Shown: in pieces, positions 1 through 6,251 of the stretch | Numbering within the stretch: position 1 is the stretch's first letter | How the letters are laid out: every line of letters starts with the position of its first letter | NCBI GenBank assembly: GCA_030037515.1 | Contig: JASHRE010000205.1 | Coordinates: 1-7,484 of the forward strand | DNA from: Candidatus Sulfotelmatobacter sp. | GTDB taxonomy: Bacteria > Acidobacteriota > Terriglobia > Terriglobales > Acidobacteriaceae | DNA length: 7,484 nt | Reading direction: 5' to 3' | Notes under the pieces: model-generated | Seen by the model: only the letters and a program-made list of their open reading frames with translations | Told to the model about the DNA's origin: nothing | The model's database searches: none | Program-made: the position numbers and the translations under genes

Positions 1-1991
1 GTTCGGCTGACGCGATCTTCCACCGTCAAGTCCTGAATCGGTTGCATGTAGAGCGTGATGCCGTCGATTGCCGCCAGCCGCGGCTGTAGCCGGCGAATCA
101 CGTCCGAGGCGTTGATCTTGCGTTGCTCGAGCGGCTTCAGATTGATCTGGATTCGGCCGCTATTCAGTGTCGTGTTCGTGCCATCAACACCGATGAAAGA
201 GGAGAGACTCTCGACGGCCGGGTCCCTGAGTATTTCCTGCGCCAGCAACTGTTGCCGCCGCGCCATCTCCGAGAACGAGATGGTTTGCGGCGCCTCGGAA
301 ATTCCCTGGATAATGCCCGTATCCTGCACGGGGAAGAATCCCTTGGGCACAACCGCGTAGAGCCAAACCGTCAGCACCAACGTTCCGGCCGCGACCAGAA
401 GAGTCTCGGTCTGGTGCCGCAGAACCCAGCGCAGCGTTCGCCCGTAGAAATCGATGATCTTATTGAACACATTTTCCGAAGCCTGATAGAACCGCCCCTG
501 TTGCGCTTGAGGGGTGTGGTGCAGCAATCGGGAACACATCATCGGTGTCAGGGTGAGGGAAACCACCGCGGAGACCAGAATTGTGACGCTGAGCGTAATC
601 GCGAATTCTCGGAACAAACGCCCAACCACGTCCCCCATGAATAACAGCGGAATCAGCACGGCAATCAGCGAGATCGTCAACGAGACAATCGTGAACCCGA
701 TTTGCTCCGATCCCTTCAGGGCGGCTTCGCGCGGGCTGTCTCCCTCCTCGATGAACCGAACTATGTTCTCGATCATGACGATGGCGTCGTCGACCACAAA
801 ACCGGTGGAAATTGTCAACGCCATCAAGGTCAGGTTGTTGAGGCTATAGCCGGCCAGATACATCACGGCGAAAGTTCCGATCAGCGACAGCGGCACCGCC
901 ACGCTGGGAATGACGGTGGCCGACAGGTTCCTCAGGAAGAGAAAAATCACCATCACAACCAGTCCCACCGTCAGCATCAGTTCAAACTCGACGTCTGCCA
1001 CCGAGGCGCGAATGGTTGTGGTGCGGTCCGTCAGAACCGAGACTTGAACAGCTGCGGGCAGATTGCTTTGCAGCGTGGGCAACAACTTTTTAATGCGGTC
1101 GACGACCTGTATGATGTTGGCGCCGGGTTGCCGCTGGATGTTCACGATCACCGCAGGAGTGGTGTTCATCCAGGCCGCCTGCTTGAGGTTTTCGACGCCG
1201 TCGATTACTGAGGCCACATCCGACAGCAGCACCGGGGCGCCATTGTGATAGGCCACGACCACATTCTTGAAATCGCTGCTGGTCAGAAGCTGGTCGTTGG
1301 CGTCGATCTGATAATCCTGCTCCGGACCGTCGAAATTACCTTTCGCCTGGTCGAGACTTGTTGACTGCAGAGCCGTGCGAACGTCTTCCAAGTTAATGCC
1401 GTAAGAGGAAAGAGCAGTCGGATTCACCTGAACCCGGACCGCTGGTTTTTGACCACCACTGATGCTGACCAGACCCACGCCGGGCAATTGCGCGATCTTC
1501 TGAGCGAAACGGGTGTCGGCGAGATCTTCGACCTGCGACAAGGGAATGGACTCTGAGGAAAGCGCCAGGGTGAGGATCGGCGCATCCGCTGGATTGGTCT
1601 TGCTGTAGATGGGTGGAACCGGGAGATCAGCCGGCAAATAGGTTTGCGCGGCGTTGATTGCGGCCTGCACTTCCTGCTCGGCAACGTCAATGTTGAGGTT
1701 CAGCGAGAACTGCATGACCACGATCGAGCTGCTGTCGGAACTCGTCGACGTCATCTGATTCAGACCGGGCATCTCGCCGAATTGCCGCTCGAGCGGTGCG
1801 GTTACAGCCGATGCCATGACGTCAGGGCTGGCGCCGGGATAAAACGTCACGACCTGGATGGTGGGATAGTCAACCTCGGGCAGCGCAGAAATCGGCAACT
1901 GGATATAGGCGACGATGCCGACCAGCAGAATCGCCGCCATCAGCAACGATGTGGCGACCGGCCGGAGAATGAACGGTCGAGAGGGACTCAT
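1..1991 (-). CDS. mdtB: RND multidrug efflux transporter, MdtB-like (C-terminus beyond window)
   Basis: Inner-membrane proton/drug antiporter of a tripartite RND efflux pump. The first 663 of roughly 1,030-1,050 residues are present and read without interruption to the left edge. Visible in order: TM1 at about 11-30, the porter-domain opening PEVDYPTIQVVTFYPGASP (39-57), ERQFGEMPGLNQ, the PGAN segment near 289-292, TM2-TM6 between about 337 and 490, and TM7 near 530-548 followed by GFFPVQDTG. The TM4 proton-relay pair is intact as D401-D402 within GFVVDDAIVMIEN, so the pump should be active. From general knowledge of the family, the wording (VTAPLERQFG, GRLFREFAITL, SFIGVDGTN, QDLTVEDRVSRT) resembles MdtB and MdtC more than AcrB. 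The start ATG at 1991 overlaps the mdtA stop (ATGA) and has AAGGTG just upstream. MdtB and MdtC usually act as a heteromultimer; whether an mdtC follows cannot be seen. MuxB is the Pseudomonas name for a similar protein. Confidence 0.93.
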   Translation of the reverse strand, partial: MSPSRPFILRPVATSLLMAAILLVGIVAYIQLPISALPEVDYPTIQVVTFYPGASPDVMASAVTAPLERQFGEMPGLNQMTSTSSDSSSIVVMQFSLNLNIDVAEQEVQAAINAAQTYLPADLPVPPIYSKTNPADAPILTLALSSESIPLSQVEDLADTRFAQKIAQLPGVGLVSISGGQKPAVRVQVNPTALSSYGINLEDVRTALQSTSLDQAKGNFDGPEQDYQIDANDQLLTSSDFKNVVVAYHNGAPVLLSDVASVIDGVENLKQAAWMNTTPAVIVNIQRQPGANIIQVVDRIKKLLPTLQSNLPAAVQVSVLTDRTTTIRASVADVEFELMLTVGLVVMVIFLFLRNLSATVIPSVAVPLSLIGTFAVMYLAGYSLNNLTLMALTISTGFVVDDAIVMIENIVRFIEEGDSPREAALKGSEQIGFTIVSLTISLIAVLIPLLFMGDVVGRLFREFAITLSVTILVSAVVSLTLTPMMCSRLLHHTPQAQQGRFYQASENVFNKIIDFYGRTLRWVLRHQTETLLVAAGTLVLTVWLYAVVPKGFFPVQDTGIIQGISEAPQTISFSEMARRQQLLAQEILRDPAVESLSSFIGVDGTNTTLNSGRIQINLKPLEQRKINASDVIRRLQPRLAAIDGITLYMQPIQDLTVEDRVSR

Positions 1992-3226
1992 TGCCCACCT
2001 TGCGGGTTCAGGCTCGCGGCCCCCTGTCCTTTCCGTAACGAGACTTTAATGCCGTCCTGCAATTTGTCGAATCCGTTGACCGCAACCACCTCCCCCGCGA
2101 CAACGCCTTCCACCGCGGTGGTGTCACGGTCGGTTGTCCCGACCGTAACGTTGCGGATCGAGGCAGTTTCATCCTTGGTTAGCACATACACGTACGCTCC
2201 TTGAGCGTTGCGCTGGACGGCCGCGCTCGGAATCAGAGTCGCTCCGTGTTGCGTCTCAACCAGCAGATGAGCATTCACGAACTGGCTGGGGAAAAGTGCG
2301 TTGTCCGTGTTGGGGAATTGCGCCTTGAGCTTGACCGTGCCGGTGGTGGTGTCGACTTGATTGTCCACGGTCAACAGGAAACCGCTGGCGATTTTCTTTT
2401 TTTGCTCGCGGTCCAATGCGTCGACCGTCATGCGATGTCCGGCGTGCAACTGCTCCTCAATCTGCGGCAGATAATCTTCCGCGATGCTGAAAATAGCGGT
2501 GATGGGTTGAAGCTGGGTGATGACCACCAGCGCGGTCGTGCTGTTGGCCTGGACGATGTTGCCAGGATCCACCAGACGAAGCCCCACTCGCCCGTCGATG
2601 GGTGAGGTGATGTGGCAGTAGACAAGATTTACTTTGGCATTCGCCAGCGTCCCTTGGTCGTTTTCGACCGTGCCTTCATCCTGGGCGACGGTTTGTACTT
2701 GATCGTCGTATTGCTGCTTGGCGATCGCGTTCCGATCCAGCGCGGCCTTGTAACGCTCCAGGTCGATGCGTGCTTCATTCAGTACCGCCTGATCGTGAGC
2801 GAGTTGTCCCTGCGCCTGAGTGAGCGCCGCCTCATATGGCCGCGGGTCGATTTCCACCAACGAGTCGCCCTTGTGAACCATCTGCCCTTCGCGATAGTTC
2901 ACACTCATGATTTGTCCCTGAACGCGACTGGTCACGCTGACCGTATAAACCGGCGTCACGGTGCCGATGGCGTCGATATAAACCCCGATGTCACCCTTGT
3001 GCGCCGTTGCCCCAACAACCGGAACGCTTCTCTGCGATATGGAGGCTCGTACCGTGGATTTTGTTGTTCGGTGCGCGAACAGGAACCATGCCGCCAGAAT
3101 GACGAAAGCGCAACCCACCCAACCCCACGCGGGAATTCGCCGGCGGGAAGCCTCTGGTTCGATTGCAGCTTGATCCTTTTCGCGATCAACCTTTTTTGAA
3201 GGATCGGCTTTTGAAGGATCGGCCAT
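1988..3226 (-). CDS. mdtA: RND efflux periplasmic adaptor (membrane fusion protein), MdtA-like
   Basis: A 412-residue HlyD/AcrA-family adaptor that joins the RND transporter to an outer-membrane channel. A charged N-terminus of about 30 residues precedes one hydrophobic segment (about 33-51, WVGCAFVILAAWFLF). There is no convincing lipobox, so it is probably anchored by this helix rather than by a lipid. The periplasmic part shows the two lipoyl halves (about 97-128 with SRVQGQI and EGQMVHKGDSLVEIDP; 205-235 with ITSPIDGRVGLRLVDPGN), a coiled-coil hairpin between them rich in Ala, Gln and charged residues (about 130-202), a beta-barrel with VDNQVDTTTGTVKLKAQF and LFPSQFVNA (285-318), and a membrane-proximal domain with LIPSAAVQ (331-338). 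These phrases match MdtA closely as I remember it. It is the first gene of the operon and overlaps mdtB by four bases. The start is preceded only by a weak purine-rich stretch (GCGAGA). Residues 2-11 are a tandem ADPSK duplication. Confidence 0.93.
   Translation of the reverse strand: MADPSKADPSKKVDREKDQAAIEPEASRRRIPAWGWVGCAFVILAAWFLFAHRTTKSTVRASISQRSVPVVGATAHKGDIGVYIDAIGTVTPVYTVSVTSRVQGQIMSVNYREGQMVHKGDSLVEIDPRPYEAALTQAQGQLAHDQAVLNEARIDLERYKAALDRNAIAKQQYDDQVQTVAQDEGTVENDQGTLANAKVNLVYCHITSPIDGRVGLRLVDPGNIVQANSTTALVVITQLQPITAIFSIAEDYLPQIEEQLHAGHRMTVDALDREQKKKIASGFLLTVDNQVDTTTGTVKLKAQFPNTDNALFPSQFVNAHLLVETQHGATLIPSAAVQRNAQGAYVYVLTKDETASIRNVTVGTTDRDTTAVEGVVAGEVVAVNGFDKLQDGIKVSLRKGQGAASLNPQGGQ
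1996..2001 (-). promoter_or_regulatory. Shine-Dalgarno of mdtB inside the end of mdtA
   Basis: On the minus strand AAGGTG lies four bases before the ATG at 1991, and that ATG overlaps the mdtA TGA as ATGA (1988-1991). This arrangement supports the chosen mdtB start and suggests translational coupling between adaptor and pump. Confidence 0.7.
3194..3223. repeat. Perfect 15-bp tandem duplication in the mdtA N-terminus
   Basis: TTTTGAAGGATCGGC occurs twice head to tail (3194-3208 and 3209-3223). Read on the minus strand it encodes ADPSK twice directly after the start methionine. The 15-bp unit keeps frame, so gain or loss of a copy would change only the cytoplasmic tail length. Confidence 0.9.
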
Positions 3227-3261
3227 CGTTTGTCTCGCTTTCTACCCCGTTGTAAGTGTGG

Positions 3262-3285
3262 AAAACCTGCTGCGAAGCAGGTTTT
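3262..3285. other. Perfect 10-bp hairpin in the mdtA leader
   Basis: AAAACCTGCT and AGCAGGTTTT are exact reverse complements separated by GCGA, giving a 10-bp stem with a 4-base loop (GNRA type on the plus strand, TCGC on the minus strand). It sits 36 bases upstream of the mdtA start. The stem ends in four T residues on either strand, so it could act as a weak bidirectional terminator or attenuator, as a leader structure, or as a protein-binding site. The function is not shown by sequence. Confidence 0.6.
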
Positions 3286-3323
3286 GCCCTGGTGCATTAA
3301 GGCTTTAGCAAACCATGGACCTG

Positions 3324-3339
3324 ACAAAAGTTCTTTTGT
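3324..3339. promoter_or_regulatory. 7-2-7 dyad upstream of mdtA, candidate operator
   Basis: ACAAAAG-TT-CTTTTGT is a perfect inverted repeat with a two-base centre, about 100 bp upstream of the mdtA start. Its size fits an operator for a dimeric regulator such as a TetR- or MarR-type protein, families that commonly control RND pumps. No such regulator gene is in the window. Confidence 0.4.
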
Positions 3340-3366
3340 ATGAGTTTATCCAGCCTGGGCCCAAAC

Positions 3367-3390
3367 TTACGTAAAGATTCTGCAATTGCA
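3367..3390. promoter_or_regulatory. Two adjacent short palindromes upstream of mdtA
   Basis: TTACGTAA (3367-3374) and TGCAATTGCA (3381-3390) are exact palindromes 6 bp apart in an AT-rich stretch about 150 bp upstream of the mdtA start. They may be regulator half-sites or part of the promoter region. Short palindromes like these also arise by chance. Confidence 0.3.
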
Positions 3391-3419
3391 AGTAAAAATA
3401 CTTAACGCCCATCTTGGCG

Positions 3420-3444
3420 TGACCGTGATCGCCAGATACGGTCA
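3420..3444. promoter_or_regulatory. TGACCGT-N11-ACGGTCA dyad, LysR-box-like
   Basis: Two 7-bp arms, TGACCGT and ACGGTCA, are exact reverse complements 11 bp apart. The inner T and A give the T-N11-A pattern known for LysR-type regulators. The position about 195-220 bp upstream of mdtA and about 90 bp before the candidate rightward promoter would allow control of either gene. A smaller 5-bp hairpin (ACGCC / GGCGT, 3405-3420) abuts it. Confidence 0.4.
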
Positions 3445-3526
3445 GCTCCAACAATCGCCAAATATTGTGCGGGGCTGGCGCAGACCGAGAGCGCCGCCCG
3501 TCGCAGTCCAAAGCCTTTAGGAATCT

Positions 3527-3565
3527 TTGCAGATCGTTACAAACTTATGCTATCCTTAATATTAA
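3527..3565 (+). promoter_or_regulatory. Candidate sigma-70-type promoter(s) for the small membrane-protein gene
   Basis: Two overlapping weak matches face right: TTGCAG (3527-3532), 18 bp, TATCCT (3551-3556); and TTACAA (3537-3542), 17 bp, TATTAA (3560-3565). Each hexamer matches the consensus at only three or four positions. The local AT-richness in a GC-rich setting supports a promoter here, but which pair is used is unknown. The transcript leader would be about 170 bases. Confidence 0.35.
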
Positions 3566-3725
3566 ACCGAGTGCATGATAAGCACTGAGCGATGGCTTGC
3601 GCAGCCGACGGCAGAGCACTGGCAGCCCATCGTGTCGTTCCTGGCTTCATTTCTTGCGTCCTTGCCGAGGTGTAGAGAGCAATGTTCTGCCGCCGAAGGG
3701 AGGGTTTCACCCGCGTCCATTCGAG

Positions 3726-3731
3726 AGGAGG
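3726..3731 (+). promoter_or_regulatory. Strong Shine-Dalgarno AGGAGG before a GTG start
   Basis: A perfect AGGAGG sits six bases before GTG at 3738-3740. This decides the start of the small gene: an upstream in-frame ATG at 3597 has no such site and would add 47 residues of unconvincing sequence. Confidence 0.75.
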
Positions 3732-3737
3732 GCGCGC

Positions 3738-3929
3738 GTGAAACGAATCGCGTCTCTAGCCATCCTCTTTGTTGCGGTCGTCGAGTTCGCAATCGAGCGC
3801 GCACGATTCGACGTATGGATCATGACCGCAGCCGTGATCACACTCGCGTGGGACGTTTTTCGCCGGACGCGACGTTCTCGGATGAATTCACAAAAACACG
3901 ATCCCAACGCGTTGGCGTGCAGGAAATGA
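3738..3929 (+). CDS. Small hypothetical membrane protein, 63 residues, GTG start
   Basis: I do not recognise this protein. It begins with a basic MKRIAS, then a hydrophobic stretch (about 7-19, LAILFVAVVEFAI), a short charged turn (ERARFD, 20-25), a second hydrophobic stretch (about 26-41, VWIMTAAVITLAWDVF), a strongly basic segment RRTRRSR (42-48) and a polar tail. Two hydrophobic spans with a positive loop suggest a small helical-hairpin inner-membrane protein, although both spans are short for full membrane crossing. Coding is supported by the perfect AGGAGG at ideal spacing, the hydrophobic pattern and an AT-rich promoter-like region upstream. It stands alone, divergent from mdtA and convergent with the GH15 gene. 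It could be a small regulator or accessory of a membrane complex, but no function can be assigned, and a chance frame is not excluded. Confidence 0.6.
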   Translation: MKRIASLAILFVAVVEFAIERARFDVWIMTAAVITLAWDVFRRTRRSRMNSQKHDPNALACRK

Positions 3930-4151
3930 TCCAAGACGCTTGATAAAATCGGTTCGTCGAGCCCGAGACTCAAGGAAGTTATCGCCATTTGGGCGTCGAC
4001 GTGAGAAACGAAATTCGGGTCGCCTGGAACGGTGATCAGAACCGGTATCAGTCCGGTCCCGGGCCGGCTTGGCCGCGCACTCCATTTCGGGCAACACTCC
4101 TATAAAGAACCGGGCGGTCGTGCTGAACGTTTTCAATGCATTACAGTGGTG
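3930..4151. other. Convergent intergenic region with a weak hairpin
   Basis: This spacer lies between the 3' ends of the small membrane-protein gene and the GH15 gene. It holds one exact small hairpin, ACCGG (4041-4045) with CCGGT (4053-4057) around a 7-base loop, followed by GC-rich sequence. No T-run follows on either strand, so it is not a clear intrinsic terminator. No credible gene is seen. Confidence 0.4.
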
Positions 4152-5990
4152 CTAGGCAGCCATCTCACCGGGTTCGGTGTCGGTCCGCTGACTCAGAGGT
4201 GCGATAGCACGACTCAAGTTCACGGCCGAGTTGACCAACCCAATATGGGAGAAGGCTTGCGGAAAGTTTCCCAACTGCCGGCCCGAGATGGGCTCGTATT
4301 CCTCGGCTAGCAGCCCCAGATCGTTGCGTACGTTCAACAGGCGGTTGAACAGTCGCTGGGCGTCGTCTCGCCGACCCATCATAACCAGACAATCTACAAG
4401 CCAGAAGCTGCAAAAAAGGAACGTGGCTTCATCCCCTGCAATCCCATCGTCTGACTTCTCCAGGTCATAGCGCAACACGAATCCGTCGACGACCAACTTG
4501 CGTTGGATGGCCTCTACAGTCCCCACCACACGCGGGTCCGACGCGGGCAGGAAGCCGACCAGAGGGATGAGCAGCAGACTGGCGTCGAGCGCAGTCGATC
4601 CGTAACTCTGCACAAACGTGCCCTCACTGGCATTGAATCCGCGCCGACAGACATCTTGGTGAATCTTGTCGCGCAGGCTGCGCCACTGATCGAGGGGAGC
4701 GGCCAGTTTGAAACGCTCAAAGTCTTTGATGGCGCGGTCCACGGCCACCCACGCCATCACTTTCGAATGGGTGAACTGCTGTCGCTCTCCACGCACCTCC
4801 CAGATGCCCTCATCGGGCTGCATCCAAACCTGCTCAAGATACGATATCCAATCTCGCTCTATGGCAGCGCTCTGTTCCGGCACGCTCGACCCGCCTTTCC
4901 TGGCCTGATGCATGGCATCGGCAACTTCACCATAGACGTCGAGTTGGAGCTGAGTCGCGGCGGCGTTGCCGACGCGTACGGGTTTGGAGTTCTCATAACC
5001 AGACAACCACGGCACCTCCCACTCGATCAGGCGCCGTTCGCCTGCAATGCCATACATGATTTGATCTTGCGACGCCTTCCCGGCGACGGCCCGCAGCAGC
5101 CAGTCACGCCATGCCGCAGCCTCACTGTGAAATCCCGCATTCATGAAGGCCAGCAGAGTAAAGGTTGCGTCGCGCAACCAGCAATAACGATAATCCCAGT
5201 TCCGCTCGCCCCCAATTTCCTCTGGCAGAGAGGTGGTGGGCGCAGCAACAATTCCGCCGGTGGGGGCATAGGTGAGCGCTTTGAGAACAATCAACGAGCG
5301 CTCAACCGCATCCGCCGCCATCCCTCGATAGGTGCAGTGGCTAACCCAGTCGAGCCAAAAGCGTTCGGTCTGTGCCAGCGCGGCGCTGGCACTGACGGGC
5401 AAAGGCGCAGGATGGTGGGAGGGACTGTGCACGATGACGAAGGGCACCGTCTGACCGGCGGTGATGGTAAAGTCAGCTTTCACCGTGCCGTCAGCGTGAG
5501 TCAGCGCAGTACCTCCGTTGATAACGACCAAGTGCGGCCCGGCGATGGCGTGCAACAGGCCTTCCCCCATAGCACTGATCCACGGGACCGACAGTCCGTA
5601 GTCAAAGCGGATGGTGAGCTCCATGCCCATGCGAACCTGCCCACTGTCTCCACGCACGATGCGGATCAGGTCCGCGTCCCCGCTCGACAAACTCGACGAC
5701 TGGCCGCTCCGGGGACGCATGAAGTCAATCACGGTCACGCTCCCCTCGGCAGTGTCGAAGCGGGTTTCAAGGATGAGCGTGTGGTCCCGATACCTGCGGG
5801 TCGTGTTCCTTACAGTGGACGCTGGAGCGAGTAGCCAGCGACCATTCCGCGGCGTCCCCAACAGTGCCGCAAAACATGCATCGGAGTCGAAACGAGGCAA
5901 ACACAACCAATCGATAGAACCATTGCGGTCTACAAGAGCGACGGTCTCGCAATCGCCTATCATGCCGTAATCTTCAATGGCAGCGCCCAT
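4152..5990 (-). CDS. GH15 family glycoside hydrolase (glucoamylase / trehalase-like)
   Basis: A 612-residue enzyme that hydrolyses an alpha-glucosidic bond with inversion, releasing beta-glucose. The N-terminal part (about 1-240) is the beta-sandwich usual in bacterial GH15 proteins, opening with IEDYGMIGDCETVALV and GSIDWLCLPRFDSDACFAAL. The (alpha/alpha)6 catalytic domain follows: RNWDYRYCWLRDATFTL (263-279), GIWEVRG with E398 as the likely catalytic acid (compare the WEE of fungal glucoamylase), and LLAEEYEP with E563 as the likely base, then GNFPQAFSHIGLVNSA near the end. No signal peptide is seen, so it probably works in the cytoplasm on trehalose, maltooligosaccharides or similar; the substrate cannot be told from sequence. 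I chose ATG at 5990 because GGAGG stands five bases before it and family members begin at this point. The frame stays open to a GTG at 6047, but that start and the ATG at 6002 lack ribosome sites. It is divergent from the dehydratase gene. Confidence 0.92.
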   Translation of the reverse strand: MGAAIEDYGMIGDCETVALVDRNGSIDWLCLPRFDSDACFAALLGTPRNGRWLLAPASTVRNTTRRYRDHTLILETRFDTAEGSVTVIDFMRPRSGQSSSLSSGDADLIRIVRGDSGQVRMGMELTIRFDYGLSVPWISAMGEGLLHAIAGPHLVVINGGTALTHADGTVKADFTITAGQTVPFVIVHSPSHHPAPLPVSASAALAQTERFWLDWVSHCTYRGMAADAVERSLIVLKALTYAPTGGIVAAPTTSLPEEIGGERNWDYRYCWLRDATFTLLAFMNAGFHSEAAAWRDWLLRAVAGKASQDQIMYGIAGERRLIEWEVPWLSGYENSKPVRVGNAAATQLQLDVYGEVADAMHQARKGGSSVPEQSAAIERDWISYLEQVWMQPDEGIWEVRGERQQFTHSKVMAWVAVDRAIKDFERFKLAAPLDQWRSLRDKIHQDVCRRGFNASEGTFVQSYGSTALDASLLLIPLVGFLPASDPRVVGTVEAIQRKLVVDGFVLRYDLEKSDDGIAGDEATFLFCSFWLVDCLVMMGRRDDAQRLFNRLLNVRNDLGLLAEEYEPISGRQLGNFPQAFSHIGLVNSAVNLSRAIAPLSQRTDTEPGEMAA

Positions 5991-5995
5991 AACTG

Positions 5996-6000
5996 CCTCC
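5996..6000 (-). promoter_or_regulatory. Shine-Dalgarno GGAGG deciding the GH15 start
   Basis: On the minus strand GGAGG is followed by CAGTT and the ATG at 5990. The upstream in-frame ATG at 6002 and GTG at 6047 have no comparable site, so the 612-residue product is preferred over the 631-residue one. Confidence 0.75.
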
Positions 6001-6107
6001 ATTCGGATATTCGATGCCGGCTGGGCAACCTGCGATGAGGGCGTCACATCCTAAGACAAATTTCGTCGCGAGTCGAATACGCAACGGTGATTTTGCCCGG
6101 GAACGCA

Positions 6108-6123
6108 GCGATCTAGAGATCGC
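6108..6123. promoter_or_regulatory. Perfect 7-2-7 dyad in the divergent GH15/dehydratase region
   Basis: GCGATCT-AG-AGATCGC is an exact inverted repeat near the middle of the 261-bp spacer (5991-6251), about 118 bp from the GH15 start and 128 bp from the dehydratase start. This is a natural place for an operator controlling one or both genes. No regulator gene is nearby in the window. I found no strong promoter hexamers on either strand in the spacer, and the rest of it shows nothing else I recognise. Confidence 0.45.
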
Positions 6124-6239
6124 AGAGAGACCCCTCTAGTCCTTTAGCCGATCTGATGTTCCTAGAACCCTGGTTGGAATTCGCGCTGACCTCGTCGACG
6201 CGGTCCATGACATCCCGGCAAAACCAGTTGTGAGGACAC

Positions 6240-6243
6240 GGAG
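6240..6243 (+). promoter_or_regulatory. Shine-Dalgarno of the dehydratase gene
   Basis: GGAG lies eight bases before the ATG at 6252, supporting this start. The product then begins MANTSELRSQ, and a LRSQ stretch is usual near the N-terminus of IlvD/Edd sugar-acid dehydratases. Confidence 0.65.
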
Positions 6244-6251
6244 AACGACAG

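Larger units (their letters stand above)
3227..3737. other. Intergenic region between mdtA and the small membrane-protein gene
   Basis: This 511-bp stretch separates two divergently read genes and should hold both promoters. No reading frame in it looks like a real protein. The mdtA side (3262-3444) carries several exact dyads, listed separately. The other side (about 3527-3565) is AT-rich with promoter-like hexamers facing right. The remaining part, 3570-3737, would be a leader of about 170 bases for the small gene; it has a minor 5-bp hairpin at 3570-3586 (AGTGC / GCACT) and nothing else I recognise. I could not pick a convincing minus-strand promoter for mdtA. Confidence 0.6.

Noticed and set aside
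1644..2204. 186-codon plus-strand frame across the mdtB/mdtA junction
   Set aside because: It is antisense to two firmly identified genes and its translation is low-complexity and rich in Arg and His, typical of a shadow frame.
2612..3199. 195-codon plus-strand frame opposite mdtA
   Set aside because: It lies wholly antisense to the well-supported MdtA-like gene, and its translation has no recognisable fold or convincing ribosome site.
3597..3737. ATG-initiated 47-codon extension of the small membrane protein
   Set aside because: There is no ribosome site before the ATG and the added residues look non-coding, whereas the GTG at 3738 has a perfect AGGAGG at ideal spacing.
4041..4057. Possible intrinsic terminator between the convergent genes
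   Set aside because: The stem has only 5 bp with a 7-base loop and no T-run on either strand.
3888..4136. 82-codon minus-strand frame downstream of the GH15 gene
   Set aside because: It overlaps the better supported small gene, has no ribosome site I can see and is dominated by Arg-rich sequence typical of non-coding GC-rich DNA.
4503..5834. Long open frame (443 codons) on the plus strand opposite the GH15 gene
   Set aside because: The minus strand encodes a clear GH15 enzyme with all catalytic motifs. The plus-strand translation shows no domain pattern and is the usual GC-driven antisense shadow.
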